Both the position numbers and the translations under genes were made by a program. Under the pieces are notes generated by a model. It saw only the letters and a list, made by a program, of their open reading frames with translations. It made no database searches and was not told where the DNA came from. A stretch of 11,979 nt of DNA from an uncultured Clostridia bacterium (GTDB lineage Bacteria > Bacillota > Clostridia > Oscillospirales > Acutalibacteraceae), in assembly GCA_947626485.1 (NCBI GenBank), contig CANQSG010000053.1, positions 1-11,979 of the forward strand, read 5' to 3'. Below, piece by piece: positions 1-6,109 of this stretch; positions within the stretch are counted from its first letter, which is position 1; each line of letters opens with the position of its first letter.

Positions 1-192
1 ATCGGCATGATCAACGCCAAGACGACGGCGGTGCGCGTCATCCCCGCCATCGGCCGCGCGGCGGGCGAGGAGCTCTCCTTCGGCGGCCTGCTCGGCGGCG
101 GCCCGGTGATGGAGGTCAACCGCTCGTCGCCGCTGAAATTCATCTCCCGCGGCGGGCAGATCCCCGCCCCCATTCAGAGCCTGAAAAACTGA
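1..192 (+). CDS. PFL/DUF711 (UPF0210) family protein, C-terminal end only
   Basis: This is an open reading frame entering from the left edge, with 63 visible codons before TGA; the start lies outside the window. The visible part matches the conserved tail of the DUF711/UPF0210 family: a KTTAVRVIPAIG segment, a glycine-rich FGGLLGGGPVM segment, and the terminal RGGQIPAPIQSLKN block that closes these proteins. Full-length members are about 450 residues, so roughly 85% of the gene is missing. The family is cytosolic and widespread in Firmicutes, and I know of no firmly established biochemical function. The gene converges on the dacF-like gene and shares a bidirectional terminator with it. The family call is strong from the tail motif alone; nothing can be said about the catalytic region. 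Confidence 0.87.
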   Translation: MGMINAKTTAVRVIPAIGRAAGEELSFGGLLGGGPVMEVNRSSPLKFISRGGQIPAPIQSLKN

Positions 193-212
193 AACCCGCC
201 CTTTGCGCAGAC

Positions 213-244
213 AAAAACCCCGCCCTTGCAGGCGGGATTTTTTT
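213..244. terminator. Bidirectional rho-independent terminator
   Basis: A 6-bp GC stem (CCCGCC at 219-224, GGCGGG at 231-236) with a 6-base loop is flanked by an A-run on the left (213-217) and a T-run on the right (238-244). It therefore reads as a terminator on both strands, ending the DUF711 gene from the left and the dacF-like gene from the right. Confidence 0.85.
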
Positions 245-289
245 GTTCCTATACATTATTATATAAGGGGCAGGAAATGCGAGGGGATT

Positions 290-1507
290 TTACAGGTGAA
301 ACAGACCGGAAAACAACCACCGCAGGGCGACGAGGAAGCCGAGGGCTTCGACGCCTTCGGCGGCGTACAGCGGAATGGAGCCGAGCTCGGCGCCGTCGAG
401 AGCGACCCGCACGCGGCCGAGCGACTGTCCCGGGAGGACGGGCGCGTCGAGCCCTTCGACCAGCTCGACCTGCCGGGTCACGTCGCCCGCCCGCCCCTTG
501 GGCACGAGCACCTGCAACGCTTCGCCCGCCGCCGGGGCGACGGATTTGCTCACACCCCGGCGCACCGGCACGGGCGGTGCTGCCGAAAGGTCGGCTTCGA
601 CGGTGGCGAACGCCCAGTTGGCGAAGCCGTAATCGAGCAGCTTTTTCGCGCCGTTGAAGCGGTCGTTGCTCGTCGCGCCGCCGAGAATGACGGCGCAAAG
701 CCCCAGCCCGTCGCGCTCCGCCGTCGCCGCGAGGCAGTGCCCCGCCGTGCCGGTCGTGCCGGTTTTCAGTCCCGTTGTGCCGGGGTAAAACCGCACCAGC
801 TTATTTGTGTTGACGAGTTCGGATTTGCCGTCCCGCAGCGTATCCATCCAGACCGTCGAATAGTTGCGGATCAGGTCGTGGCGGATGAGCTGACACGCCA
901 TCACGGCGACGTCGTGCGCCGTCGTCAGGTGCCCCTCGGCGTCGAGCCCGGTGCAGTTGCAGAAGGTCGTGCGATCCATGCCGAGCGCCTTCGCCCGCTC
1001 GTTCATGCGCTGCACAAAGCTCTCCTCGCTGCCGGCGACGGCCTCGCCCAGCGCGACGGTCGCGTCGTTCGCCGAGGCGATCACGGCGGCCTTCAACAGT
1101 TCGTCGACCGTCATGGTCTCGCCCGGTTCGAGCCAAATCTGCGAGCCGCCCATGCTGCAGGCGTGCTCGCTGGCGGTGACGGGGGTGTCGAGGCTGATCT
1201 TGCCCGCCTCGATGGCCTCGACGACGAGCAGCAGCGACATAATCTTTGTGATCGACGCCGGGGCGAGGCGTTCGTCCGGATTGTCTTCGTACAAAATCCG
1301 CCCCGTGACGGGCTCCATGAGCACCGCCGATTTCGCCGCGATCTCAAGCCGCGTTCCGGCTGCGGCGGGCGCGCTGTCCTCGAGCGGCGTCGTCAGGTCG
1401 GCGGCGGCGTATTCGGTCGAAACGGTCTTGCCGTCGTCGGCCGTCACCGGCAGGCAGACCCCCGCGCAGAGCGAAACAAGCAGGCAAAACGCGATCCATC
1501 GCTTCAT
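290..1507 (-). CDS. dacF: D-alanyl-D-alanine carboxypeptidase, DacF-like (peptidase S11, penicillin-binding protein)
   Basis: A 405-residue serine DD-carboxypeptidase that removes the terminal D-Ala from peptidoglycan stem pentapeptides outside the membrane. The N-terminus is a signal peptide (KR followed by a hydrophobic stretch, ending near residue 23). All three penicillin-binding motifs are present and in order: SITK at 85-88 (nucleophile Ser85, Lys88), SAN at 145-147, and KTG at 248-250. The SMGGSQIWLEPGE segment near 118-130 is typical of the DacF/DacA clade. A C-terminal PBP5-like beta domain (about 305-385) is followed by an amphipathic tail (388-405, rich in Leu, Phe and Trp) that probably holds the enzyme on the outer membrane face. 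The ATG start is preceded by a GGGGGA purine run. It lies 70 bases downstream of the LUD gene on the same strand with no terminator between, so co-transcription is likely. DacF in Bacillus is forespore-expressed; whether that holds here is not shown by the sequence. Confidence 0.93.
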   Translation of the reverse strand: MKRWIAFCLLVSLCAGVCLPVTADDGKTVSTEYAAADLTTPLEDSAPAAAGTRLEIAAKSAVLMEPVTGRILYEDNPDERLAPASITKIMSLLLVVEAIEAGKISLDTPVTASEHACSMGGSQIWLEPGETMTVDELLKAAVIASANDATVALGEAVAGSEESFVQRMNERAKALGMDRTTFCNCTGLDAEGHLTTAHDVAVMACQLIRHDLIRNYSTVWMDTLRDGKSELVNTNKLVRFYPGTTGLKTGTTGTAGHCLAATAERDGLGLCAVILGGATSNDRFNGAKKLLDYGFANWAFATVEADLSAAPPVPVRRGVSKSVAPAAGEALQVLVPKGRAGDVTRQVELVEGLDAPVLPGQSLGRVRVALDGAELGSIPLYAAEGVEALGFLVALRWLFSGLFHL

Positions 1508-1577
1508 TCGGCATTCCCCCAGTCTCTTCTACCGGAAGTATATGCCGGGCGCGCGGCGATTCATGCCGCGGATTTTG

Positions 1578-2228
1578 TCAATAGCCGAGGGGTTCGCCGC
1601 AGAGAATGACGTAAATGCGGTCTTGCGTGCGCTGCATCGCCGAAATGACGTAGTTCGAACAGATGCGCCCCTCGCTCGCGCAGCCGGCGAAGGGCTCGTC
1701 GCTCACGCATTTGCCCGTCGCGCGGCAGCCCGTCGCGCAGCCGAGCCGCTCGGCGTTGCGGGGCGCGGCGATCGTCTTGACCCGCTCGAGACCGGCGGCG
1801 ACGTCGGGCACGATCTTATTGACGCCGACGACAAGGAAAACCCGCTTCGGCCCGTAGAGCAGGGCGGCGCAGCGGTTCGAGCGCCCGTCGACGTTGACGA
1901 GCTCGCCGCGCTCGGTCACGGCGTTCGACGAGCAGAGGAAGACGTCTGCCGTCAGCCCGGCGCGCACCCGCTCCTCCGTCTGCTCGGGCGTCAGACCCGG
2001 CTCGTAGCGGTCGATGAGCTCGTATTTCCCGCTGTGCAGCAGCTCGAGCACCCCCGCCTCCCTCAGGCTTTCCGACCCGCCGAGGGCGCATTTCGCCCCG
2101 GCAGGCAGCAGTCGCTCGAGCAGGGGGACGATCTCGGCCGTCGTCGCGACGTAGTCCGCCGCCATCCGGTTGCGCCGCAGCGCCCGCAGCGTGCGCGCGA
2201 CCTTTTCTTCCATGGGTTGTGCTTGCAT
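1578..2228 (-). CDS. LUD-domain protein (lactate utilization/DUF162 family)
   Basis: A 216-residue cytosolic LUD-domain protein of the stand-alone type common in Clostridia. Family hallmarks are GGSESL at 50-55, a DRYEPGLT block at 73-80, SSNAVTERGELVNVDG at 100-115, YGPKRVFLVVGVNKIV at 125-140, and a C-terminal Cys-rich stretch (Cys164, 168, 174, 183 and 190) ending in a conserved LGY tail. Related LutC/LutB proteins take part in lactate oxidation with an Fe-S subunit, but no LutA or LutB gene is in view, so a lactate role is not demonstrated. The Cys cluster might bind a metal or Fe-S cluster (inference). The frame is open upstream to 2411, but the ATG at 2228 was chosen because GGAGG sits at the right distance before it and family similarity begins there. 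It is transcribed from a promoter at 2311-2339 and is probably followed in the same transcript by dacF. Confidence 0.88.
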   Translation of the reverse strand: MQAQPMEEKVARTLRALRRNRMAADYVATTAEIVPLLERLLPAGAKCALGGSESLREAGVLELLHSGKYELIDRYEPGLTPEQTEERVRAGLTADVFLCSSNAVTERGELVNVDGRSNRCAALLYGPKRVFLVVGVNKIVPDVAAGLERVKTIAAPRNAERLGCATGCRATGKCVSDEPFAGCASEGRICSNYVISAMQRTQDRIYVILCGEPLGY

Positions 2229-2310
2229 GGTTACCGCCTCCGAATAAAATAAAATGGTACGGCGCGCCGCGCCGAAGGACCCGGCATATTTTCGCCGGCT
2301 CTTGCATTCT

Positions 2311-2339
2311 ATGTTACAGAACCTGTCCGGCGCTGTCAA
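2311..2339 (-). promoter_or_regulatory. Sigma-A promoter of the LUD-dacF unit
   Basis: On the minus strand, TTGACA (2339-2334), a 17-base spacer and TAACAT (2316-2311). The -35 is a perfect consensus and the -10 differs at two positions. Predicted transcription starts near 2304, giving a leader of about 75 bases. The leader contains a small hairpin (CCGGC at 2281-2285 against GCCGG at 2294-2298) and then the GGAGG ribosome binding site. Confidence 0.75.
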
Positions 2340-2510
2340 GTCCCCCGGCGAAAATTTCCGGAAAAATCCGGGCGGAAAATCGGTTGTATAATTCCGGAAA
2401 AAACGGCGCAACCTAACGAAAAAGCCGGATTTTTCCGCCCCGGCGGGCGCGGGGTCGCAATTTCGTCAGTTCCCACAAGCCAATTTCCATATTTTTCCAA
2501 ATACAAAAAG

Positions 2511-2537
2511 GTTTCAAAATAGTTACAGCTTTGTAAC
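2511..2537. promoter_or_regulatory. Candidate WalR-like operator / palindrome upstream of the 3D gene
   Basis: Read on the minus strand, TGTAAC (2527-2522), five bases, then TGAAAC (2516-2511). This matches the published WalR direct repeat TGTWAH-N5-TGTWAH with one mismatch in the second half. A third half-site, TGTAAC, lies on the plus strand at 2532-2537 and forms a GTTACA-gctt-TGTAAC palindrome. The site ends 57 bases before the -35 of a cell wall protein gene, the class of gene WalRK controls in Bacillus and Staphylococcus. Regulator identity is inferred from motif and context only; it may be a different operator or chance in AT-rich DNA. Confidence 0.3.
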
Positions 2538-2594
2538 CGGTGGGTTTTTCGCAAATTTCCGTGAATTTCCACAAAAAATCAAAAATTTTGTCGT

Positions 2595-2623
2595 TTGACA
2601 TGGACGGAGGCGATGGTTATAAT
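2595..2623 (+). promoter_or_regulatory. Perfect-consensus sigma-A promoter of the 3D-domain gene
   Basis: TTGACA at 2595-2600, a spacer of exactly 17 bases, and TATAAT at 2618-2623. Both hexamers are perfect. Transcription should begin near 2630, giving a leader of about 115 bases before the ATG at 2745. A second TATAAT-like stretch (2648-2654) lacks a -35. Confidence 0.88.
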
Positions 2624-2744
2624 GCCCTTCGTAGCGCCACCCGGCGCATATAATACGCAAAAAAGCAAGAATTTTCCTCGCAGATCCGACGCGGGACGAC
2701 GCCGAACCTTCCGGACTCTGTCCCGTATTTTAGGAGATGAAACC

Positions 2745-3839
2745 ATGCGACATTCCCTGCAAGCCCTCTGTCGGCGCGCCCGCACGTTGTGCGGCCGTCG
2801 TCTGTTCGGCCTTGTGTTGGTCGCCGTTCTGACGGCTGCCGCCGCCCTGCCGCTCTTCGGCATGGTGCGCACCGTGCGCATCACCGACGGCGAAACGACC
2901 CGCACCCTGCGCACCGTCGAGCGCGACGCGCTGCGCGTCCTCACCCTCGCGAACATTCCCTACCACCAAAACGACGTCCTGCACGCTTGTGAGCAGGGCG
3001 GCACCCTCGCGATCTCGATCGACCGCGCCTGCCCCGTGACCGTCACGGTCGGGGACAGATCCCGCAAGGTCGCCTTGCAACCCGGCACCGTCGCCGACGC
3101 GCTCGCCGCGGCGGGCGTCACCCTCGACGAATACGACCTTGTCAACTACGCGCTCGACGAACCGCTGACGAAGGACATGTATATCGACGTCGTCGATATC
3201 AATTATCTGACCGAGACGGTGACCGAGCCCATTCCCTACGCGACGAAAACGGTCTATTCCGACGGCTACGTCAAGGGCGAGACCATGACCCTCGCGGGCA
3301 AGGCGGGCAGCAAGTCGGTCACCTACCGCAAGACGGTCGTCAACGGCGAGATCACGAAGGCCGAGGTGCTGTCCGAAACGGTGCTGACCGCCGCCGTCGA
3401 CGCGAAGACCATCATCGGCACCCGTCAAACCTCGTCCGACAAGGCGATGGCGGCGACCTCCGCCGCCGTGCAGACCGTTTCGACCCTCGAGCCCGACGCG
3501 CCCATCCCGCTCGACGCCGACGGCTACCCGCTCTATTACAAAAAGCACATCACGGCGCAGGCGACGGCCTACACCTACGTCACCGGCGCGCGCAACATCT
3601 GCTCGACCGGCGTCAAGGCGCAGCCGGGGTATATCGCCGTGAACCCGAAGGTCATCCCCTACGGCACGAAGATGTATATTCGCACCGCGGACGGCCGTTT
3701 TCTCTACGGCTACGCCGTCGCGGCGGACACCGGCGGCTTTGCCCGCACCCGCCCGAACAACGTCGACCTCTTCTTCCCGACCTATCAGGACTGCGTGCAG
3801 TTCGGTCGGCGCGACGTTGAAATTTTCATTCTCGAATAA
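2745..3839 (+). CDS. Cell wall protein with DUF348 (YabE-type), G5 and 3D domains
   Basis: A 364-residue secreted or membrane-anchored wall-remodelling protein. The N-terminus is basic (RR, RR) followed by one hydrophobic segment (about 20-40). Next come two DUF348 ubiquitin-like repeats (about 42-95 and 97-150; the second contains LQPGTVADALAAAGV and DLVNYALDEPL), a G5 domain (about 152-225, EPIPYATKTV and the GKAGSKSVTYR turn), a short Ala/Thr/Ser linker (about 230-255), and a C-terminal 3D domain (about 268-364). The 3D domain shows ATAYT, the YIAVNPKVIPYGTKMYI core, and the conserved aspartates in AADTGG (Asp328) and NNVDLFF (Asp341). Such domains occur in YabE, YocH and Rpf-like proteins and resemble MltA lytic transglycosylases, so cleavage or binding of glycan strands is likely. 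The frame is open upstream to 2595, but the ATG at 2745 has AGGAG eight bases before it and directly precedes the signal/anchor segment. Confidence 0.9.
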   Translation: MRHSLQALCRRARTLCGRRLFGLVLVAVLTAAAALPLFGMVRTVRITDGETTRTLRTVERDALRVLTLANIPYHQNDVLHACEQGGTLAISIDRACPVTVTVGDRSRKVALQPGTVADALAAAGVTLDEYDLVNYALDEPLTKDMYIDVVDINYLTETVTEPIPYATKTVYSDGYVKGETMTLAGKAGSKSVTYRKTVVNGEITKAEVLSETVLTAAVDAKTIIGTRQTSSDKAMAATSAAVQTVSTLEPDAPIPLDADGYPLYYKKHITAQATAYTYVTGARNICSTGVKAQPGYIAVNPKVIPYGTKMYIRTADGRFLYGYAVAADTGGFARTRPNNVDLFFPTYQDCVQFGRRDVEIFILE

Positions 3840-3855
3840 CGAACCCGATTTCTTC

Positions 3856-3892
3856 CCGGCGTTTGCGACAACCGCAGACGCCGGATTTTTTT
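3856..3892 (+). terminator. Rho-independent terminator of the 3D-domain gene
   Basis: A 12-bp stem (3856-3867 with 3873-3884, one G-T wobble), a 5-base loop, then seven Ts (3886-3892). It lies 17 bases after the stop codon and makes the 3D gene a single-gene transcript. Confidence 0.9.
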
Positions 3893-3951
3893 GCCCGCCC
3901 GTATTTTTTCGCCCGGTGCGGAATACAATAAGGGCAGAAAGGGTGAAACGC

Positions 3952-4416
3952 ATGAAACCGATTCATTTGAAACGTCTGCTTGCCTGTCTGCTCCTGCCGC
4001 TCGCGGGCGGCGGTCTTGCGATCCTGCTCGCGGGCGGCGCGGGGTATTATCAGACGCTGCGCCTGCCGCCCCTCGCGCCGCCGGGCTGGCTCTTCCCCGT
4101 CGTCTGGACGGCGCTTTATCTGCTGATGGGCGTCGCCGCCTACCGCATTTCCGACCCGCGGCAGGCCAACCGCCGCGCCGCGCTGCGGTATTATTACGGG
4201 CAACTGGCGGTCAACCTGCTCTGGCCGATCGTCTTCTTCCGGCTGCACGCCCTCGTGCTGTCCTGCGCGCTGATCCTCGCGCTCGTCGCCCTCGTCGCGG
4301 CGACGCTGCTCGAATTCCGCCGACTCGACCGCCTCGCCGCGCGGCTCTTTGTCCCCTACCTCGTCTGGACGGCCTTCGCCGCCTATCTCAACCTCGGGAT
4401 CGCCGTGCTGAACTGA
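3952..4416 (+). CDS. tspO: TspO/MBR family membrane protein
   Basis: A 154-residue five-helix membrane protein of the translocator protein (peripheral benzodiazepine receptor) family. Visible signatures are the Pro/Trp block after helix 1 (APPGWLFPVVWTALY, 42-56), the NLLWPIVFF segment in helix 3 (88-96), and PYLVWTAFAAYLN in helix 5 (135-147). The length is normal for the bacterial family. Bacterial TspO binds porphyrins and is linked to tetrapyrrole and stress responses; its exact role is unsettled. The start was chosen at the ATG with AAAGGGTG upstream, where the hydrophobic N-terminus begins; the frame is open further upstream but that part overlaps the terminator and the end of the 3D gene. 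A TACAAT -10-like hexamer lies at 3924-3929 without a good -35. Terminators on both sides suggest a monocistronic gene. Confidence 0.93.
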   Translation: MKPIHLKRLLACLLLPLAGGGLAILLAGGAGYYQTLRLPPLAPPGWLFPVVWTALYLLMGVAAYRISDPRQANRRAALRYYYGQLAVNLLWPIVFFRLHALVLSCALILALVALVAATLLEFRRLDRLAARLFVPYLVWTAFAAYLNLGIAVLN

Positions 4417-4455
4417 CCGTTTGGGGCGGTCTGCGGAATTGCACAAAATCCCGCC

Positions 4456-4498
4456 GGAAGAATTTGCATCTTTTCCATGCAAATTCTTCCCTTTTTTT
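4456..4498 (+). terminator. Rho-independent terminator after tspO
   Basis: A perfect 14-bp inverted repeat (4456-4469 with 4477-4490) with a 7-base loop, followed by seven Ts (4492-4498). The stem is AT-rich in the middle, but its length makes it strong. Confidence 0.92.
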
Positions 4499-4529
4499 GA
4501 AATTCCATCTTCCCTATTGCGGAAAAAAG

Positions 4530-4538
4530 TGCTATAAT
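4530..4538 (+). promoter_or_regulatory. Extended -10 promoter of the SGNH-DUF4358 unit
   Basis: TGC followed by TATAAT (4533-4538) forms an extended -10 element with a perfect hexamer. No good -35 is found 16-18 bases upstream, which is tolerable for TGn promoters. It lies between the tspO terminator and the SGNH start, giving a leader of about 50 bases. Confidence 0.65.
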
Positions 4539-4593
4539 AAGTTTGATTCCGCTTTTTTATATTTTTCGGGGAACAGAACGGGAGGGAAAGCAG

Positions 4594-5472
4594 ATGCCGA
4601 ACAGCACACAAAAGCCGCGTCCCTTTCGCCTCGACCTCATCGTGATCGCCCTGCTGGTCGTCGGCGTGCTGCTCGCCGTGGTGCTCTTTCAGCTCTTCCG
4701 CACCCCGTCGGACGATGCGTCGGCGTCCTCGAGCCGCCTGAACCTGTCGTCGGTCTCCTCAAGCGAGCCCGCCTCTTCGAGCGAGCCACCGTCGACAAGC
4801 GAATCTCCGTCCCCGAATACGCCCGAACAACCGAATACAGGTGCAAATACGGGTACGAATACAAGTACAAATACAAATACGAGCGTACAAAACCCGGTCA
4901 CAACTTCGACGGTCGACAATTCCATGTTTGACGACGCTGTTTTCATGGGCGATTCCCGCACGCGAGGCTTAATCATTTATAACGAGTTGGACAACGTGCG
5001 CGATTATTCGTCAGAAGGGCTTAACGTCAGCCGCGTGCTCAATCCGAAAAGCACCGACCCGCCATCGCTGGCGGAAATGCAAAAAGACCCGAGTTTTCAA
5101 AAGGTCTATATCGCTTTCGGCATCAACGAACTGACCTGGCCGAATTCTGGCGTTTTCTTCCAACGATACAAGGAAATCATCGACCGTATCCGCGCCATTC
5201 AGCCGAACGCCACGATTTATGTCCAGTCGATCCTGCCGGTTACGAAAAAGCGTTCTGAAAAAGGCGACTATTTCAACAATCCGAGAATCAAAGAATACAA
5301 CGAAAAGCTGCAGCAAATGGCACAGGAAAAGCAAGTTAAATACCTCAACGTCGCCGAAATTATGATGACGAAGGACGGTGCATTACCCGACGAAGCGTCG
5401 TCAGACGGTATTCATCTGAATAGAACCTATTGTGCTAAATGGCTCGACTATCTGCGGTCGCACACGACCTGA
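4594..5472 (+). CDS. Membrane-anchored SGNH/GDSL-type hydrolase with Ser/Thr/Asn-rich linker
   Basis: A 292-residue protein, type II in topology: a short basic cytosolic tail, one transmembrane helix (about 14-35), a low-complexity extracellular linker rich in Ser, Thr, Pro and Asn (about 38-108), then an SGNH catalytic domain (about 112-292). Catalytic blocks are visible: FMGDSR (nucleophile Ser121), FGINEL (Asn178), and DGIHLN (Asp271, His274). The block II glycine is not obvious. SGNH enzymes of this type remove or transfer acyl groups on glycans. The start at 4594 follows GGGAGGG; an earlier in-frame ATG (4543) lies beside the promoter and has no ribosome binding site. The stop is 25 bases before the DUF4358 lipoprotein, so the two share a transcript. 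Oddity: from about 4921 onward GC falls to about 48% by hand count, against about 68% in the anchor region and about 65% in the next gene, which suggests a mosaic or recently acquired catalytic domain. Confidence 0.85.
   Translation: MPNSTQKPRPFRLDLIVIALLVVGVLLAVVLFQLFRTPSDDASASSSRLNLSSVSSSEPASSSEPPSTSESPSPNTPEQPNTGANTGTNTSTNTNTSVQNPVTTSTVDNSMFDDAVFMGDSRTRGLIIYNELDNVRDYSSEGLNVSRVLNPKSTDPPSLAEMQKDPSFQKVYIAFGINELTWPNSGVFFQRYKEIIDRIRAIQPNATIYVQSILPVTKKRSEKGDYFNNPRIKEYNEKLQQMAQEKQVKYLNVAEIMMTKDGALPDEASSDGIHLNRTYCAKWLDYLRSHTT
4834..4881 (+). repeat. Four imperfect 12-bp tandem repeats in the SGNH linker
   Basis: Four consecutive 12-bp units begin at 4834, 4846, 4858 and 4870. Each starts AATAC and mostly continues xxGTxC, and each codes for Asn-Thr-x-x (NTGA, NTGT, NTST, NTNT; residues 81-96). 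The period is a multiple of three, so gain or loss of units would change linker length without breaking the frame. The repeat also marks the place where base composition changes within the gene. Confidence 0.85.
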
Positions 5473-5497
5473 CCCCACACGAAGGAGCGCTCTGTTT

Positions 5498-6001
5498 ATG
5501 AAATCCTGCCTGTCTATCCTCCTTGTCCTGCTGTTGACGGTCTCGCTTGCCGCCTGCGGCGCGACGGACGCCGATGTTCAAATCGACCCCGCCGAGCTGA
5601 CCCAGGCGGTGCTCGCCGACGTAAAATTCGACAGCGGACTGGACGCCATCGACAGCAAGATGCTCCCCTCGCTCTACCCCGAGCTGCCCGAGGGCGTCAC
5701 CGCCACGATCTACAACGCCGCCGGCACCTCCGCCGACGAGCTCACCGTTTTGACCTCTCCCGACGAGGCGGCGGCCAAGGCGACCTATAAAGCCGCCGAG
5801 CAGTATATTCAAGATCGCACCGAGCTCTACGCCGGGTACGCCCCCGACGAGGCCGCCAAGCTCAAGCGCGCCGCCGTGGTGCGCCGGGGTCGCTGGGTCA
5901 TCGTCTGCGTGACCGACGACGTCGAAACCGCCGAGGCGACGATCGACGCCTATTGCGACGCGCACGTCGTCGCGAGCGTCGTCCCGCAGACCGCCGAGTA
6001 G
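5498..6001 (+). CDS. DUF4358 family lipoprotein
   Basis: A 167-residue putative lipoprotein: MKSC followed by a hydrophobic stretch and a lipobox LAAC with Cys20 as the lipidated residue. The rest fits the DUF4358 family of Clostridia: an N-terminal segment around FDSGLDAIDSKMLPSLYP (44-61), a central segment with alternating hydrophobic residues, a Thr/Ser-Asp-Glu-Ala-rich helix (88-110), and the VVRRGRWVIVCVTDD strand (127-141) followed by a short helix. The family has no established function. It is often found near acyltransferase and SGNH/DHHW genes in my recollection, as here, which hints at an accessory envelope role (inference). GAAGGAG precedes the ATG by about 11 bases. It is co-transcribed with the SGNH gene and followed directly by a terminator. 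Confidence 0.82.
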   Translation: MKSCLSILLVLLLTVSLAACGATDADVQIDPAELTQAVLADVKFDSGLDAIDSKMLPSLYPELPEGVTATIYNAAGTSADELTVLTSPDEAAAKATYKAAEQYIQDRTELYAGYAPDEAAKLKRAAVVRRGRWVIVCVTDDVETAEATIDAYCDAHVVASVVPQTAE

Positions 6002-6015
6002 ACCCGCCTTTCCCG

Positions 6016-6051
6016 TTCCGACGGCGACCGCAACACCGTCGGAATTTTTTT
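6016..6051 (+). terminator. Rho-independent terminator after the DUF4358 gene
   Basis: A perfect 9-bp stem (TTCCGACGG at 6016-6024 with CCGTCGGAA at 6036-6044), an 11-base loop and seven Ts (6045-6051). It separates the SGNH-DUF4358 unit from the MBOAT-DHHW unit. Confidence 0.92.
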
Positions 6052-6109
6052 ACATTTCTTTCGGACAAGTCCGTTGTCTTACTGCAAAAAAAGAAAGGAG
6101 GCGCCGGAG

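Larger units (their letters stand above)
2229..2744. other. Divergent intergenic region, AT-rich, with two outward promoters
   Basis: These 516 bases separate the minus-strand LUD gene from the plus-strand 3D gene and contain no convincing gene. They hold the LUD promoter (2311-2339), a CCGGA/TCCGG hairpin at 2358-2371, an A/T-rich central stretch (about 2455-2595) with the GTTACA/TGTAAC palindrome at 2522-2537, and a consensus promoter (2595-2623) for the 3D gene. The leader of the 3D gene (about 2630-2744) contains an inverted repeat, CGGGAC at 2692-2697 against GTCCCG at 2720-2725. It is followed by TATTTTAGGAG, so the arm lies a few bases before the ribosome binding site and could influence translation or act as a weak attenuator. 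Short open frames here lack ribosome binding sites and have no recognisable product. Confidence 0.7.

Noticed and set aside
203..1609. Long plus-strand open frame (468 codons) opposite dacF
   Set aside because: It is the antisense shadow of a clear DacF gene in GC-rich DNA; its product is Arg/Ala/Gly-rich with no domain, and it lacks a ribosome binding site.
2385..2392. TATAAT at 2387-2392 as a plus-strand promoter
   Set aside because: No -35 at suitable distance and no gene directly downstream; the consensus promoter at 2595-2623 better explains the 3D gene.
2624..2744. c-di-AMP (ydaO-type) riboswitch in the leader of the 3D gene
   Set aside because: This riboswitch class often precedes wall hydrolase genes, but its conserved core segments are not found and the leader is only about 115 bases.
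2730..3953. Long minus-strand open frame (407 codons) opposite the 3D gene
   Set aside because: Antisense shadow with biased Arg/Gly/Val composition; the plus strand has unmistakable DUF348, G5 and 3D domains.
6062..6073. CGGACAAGTCCG palindrome upstream of the MBOAT gene as an operator
   Set aside because: A 5-bp arm with a 2-base centre is common by chance in GC-rich DNA, and no promoter elements surround it.
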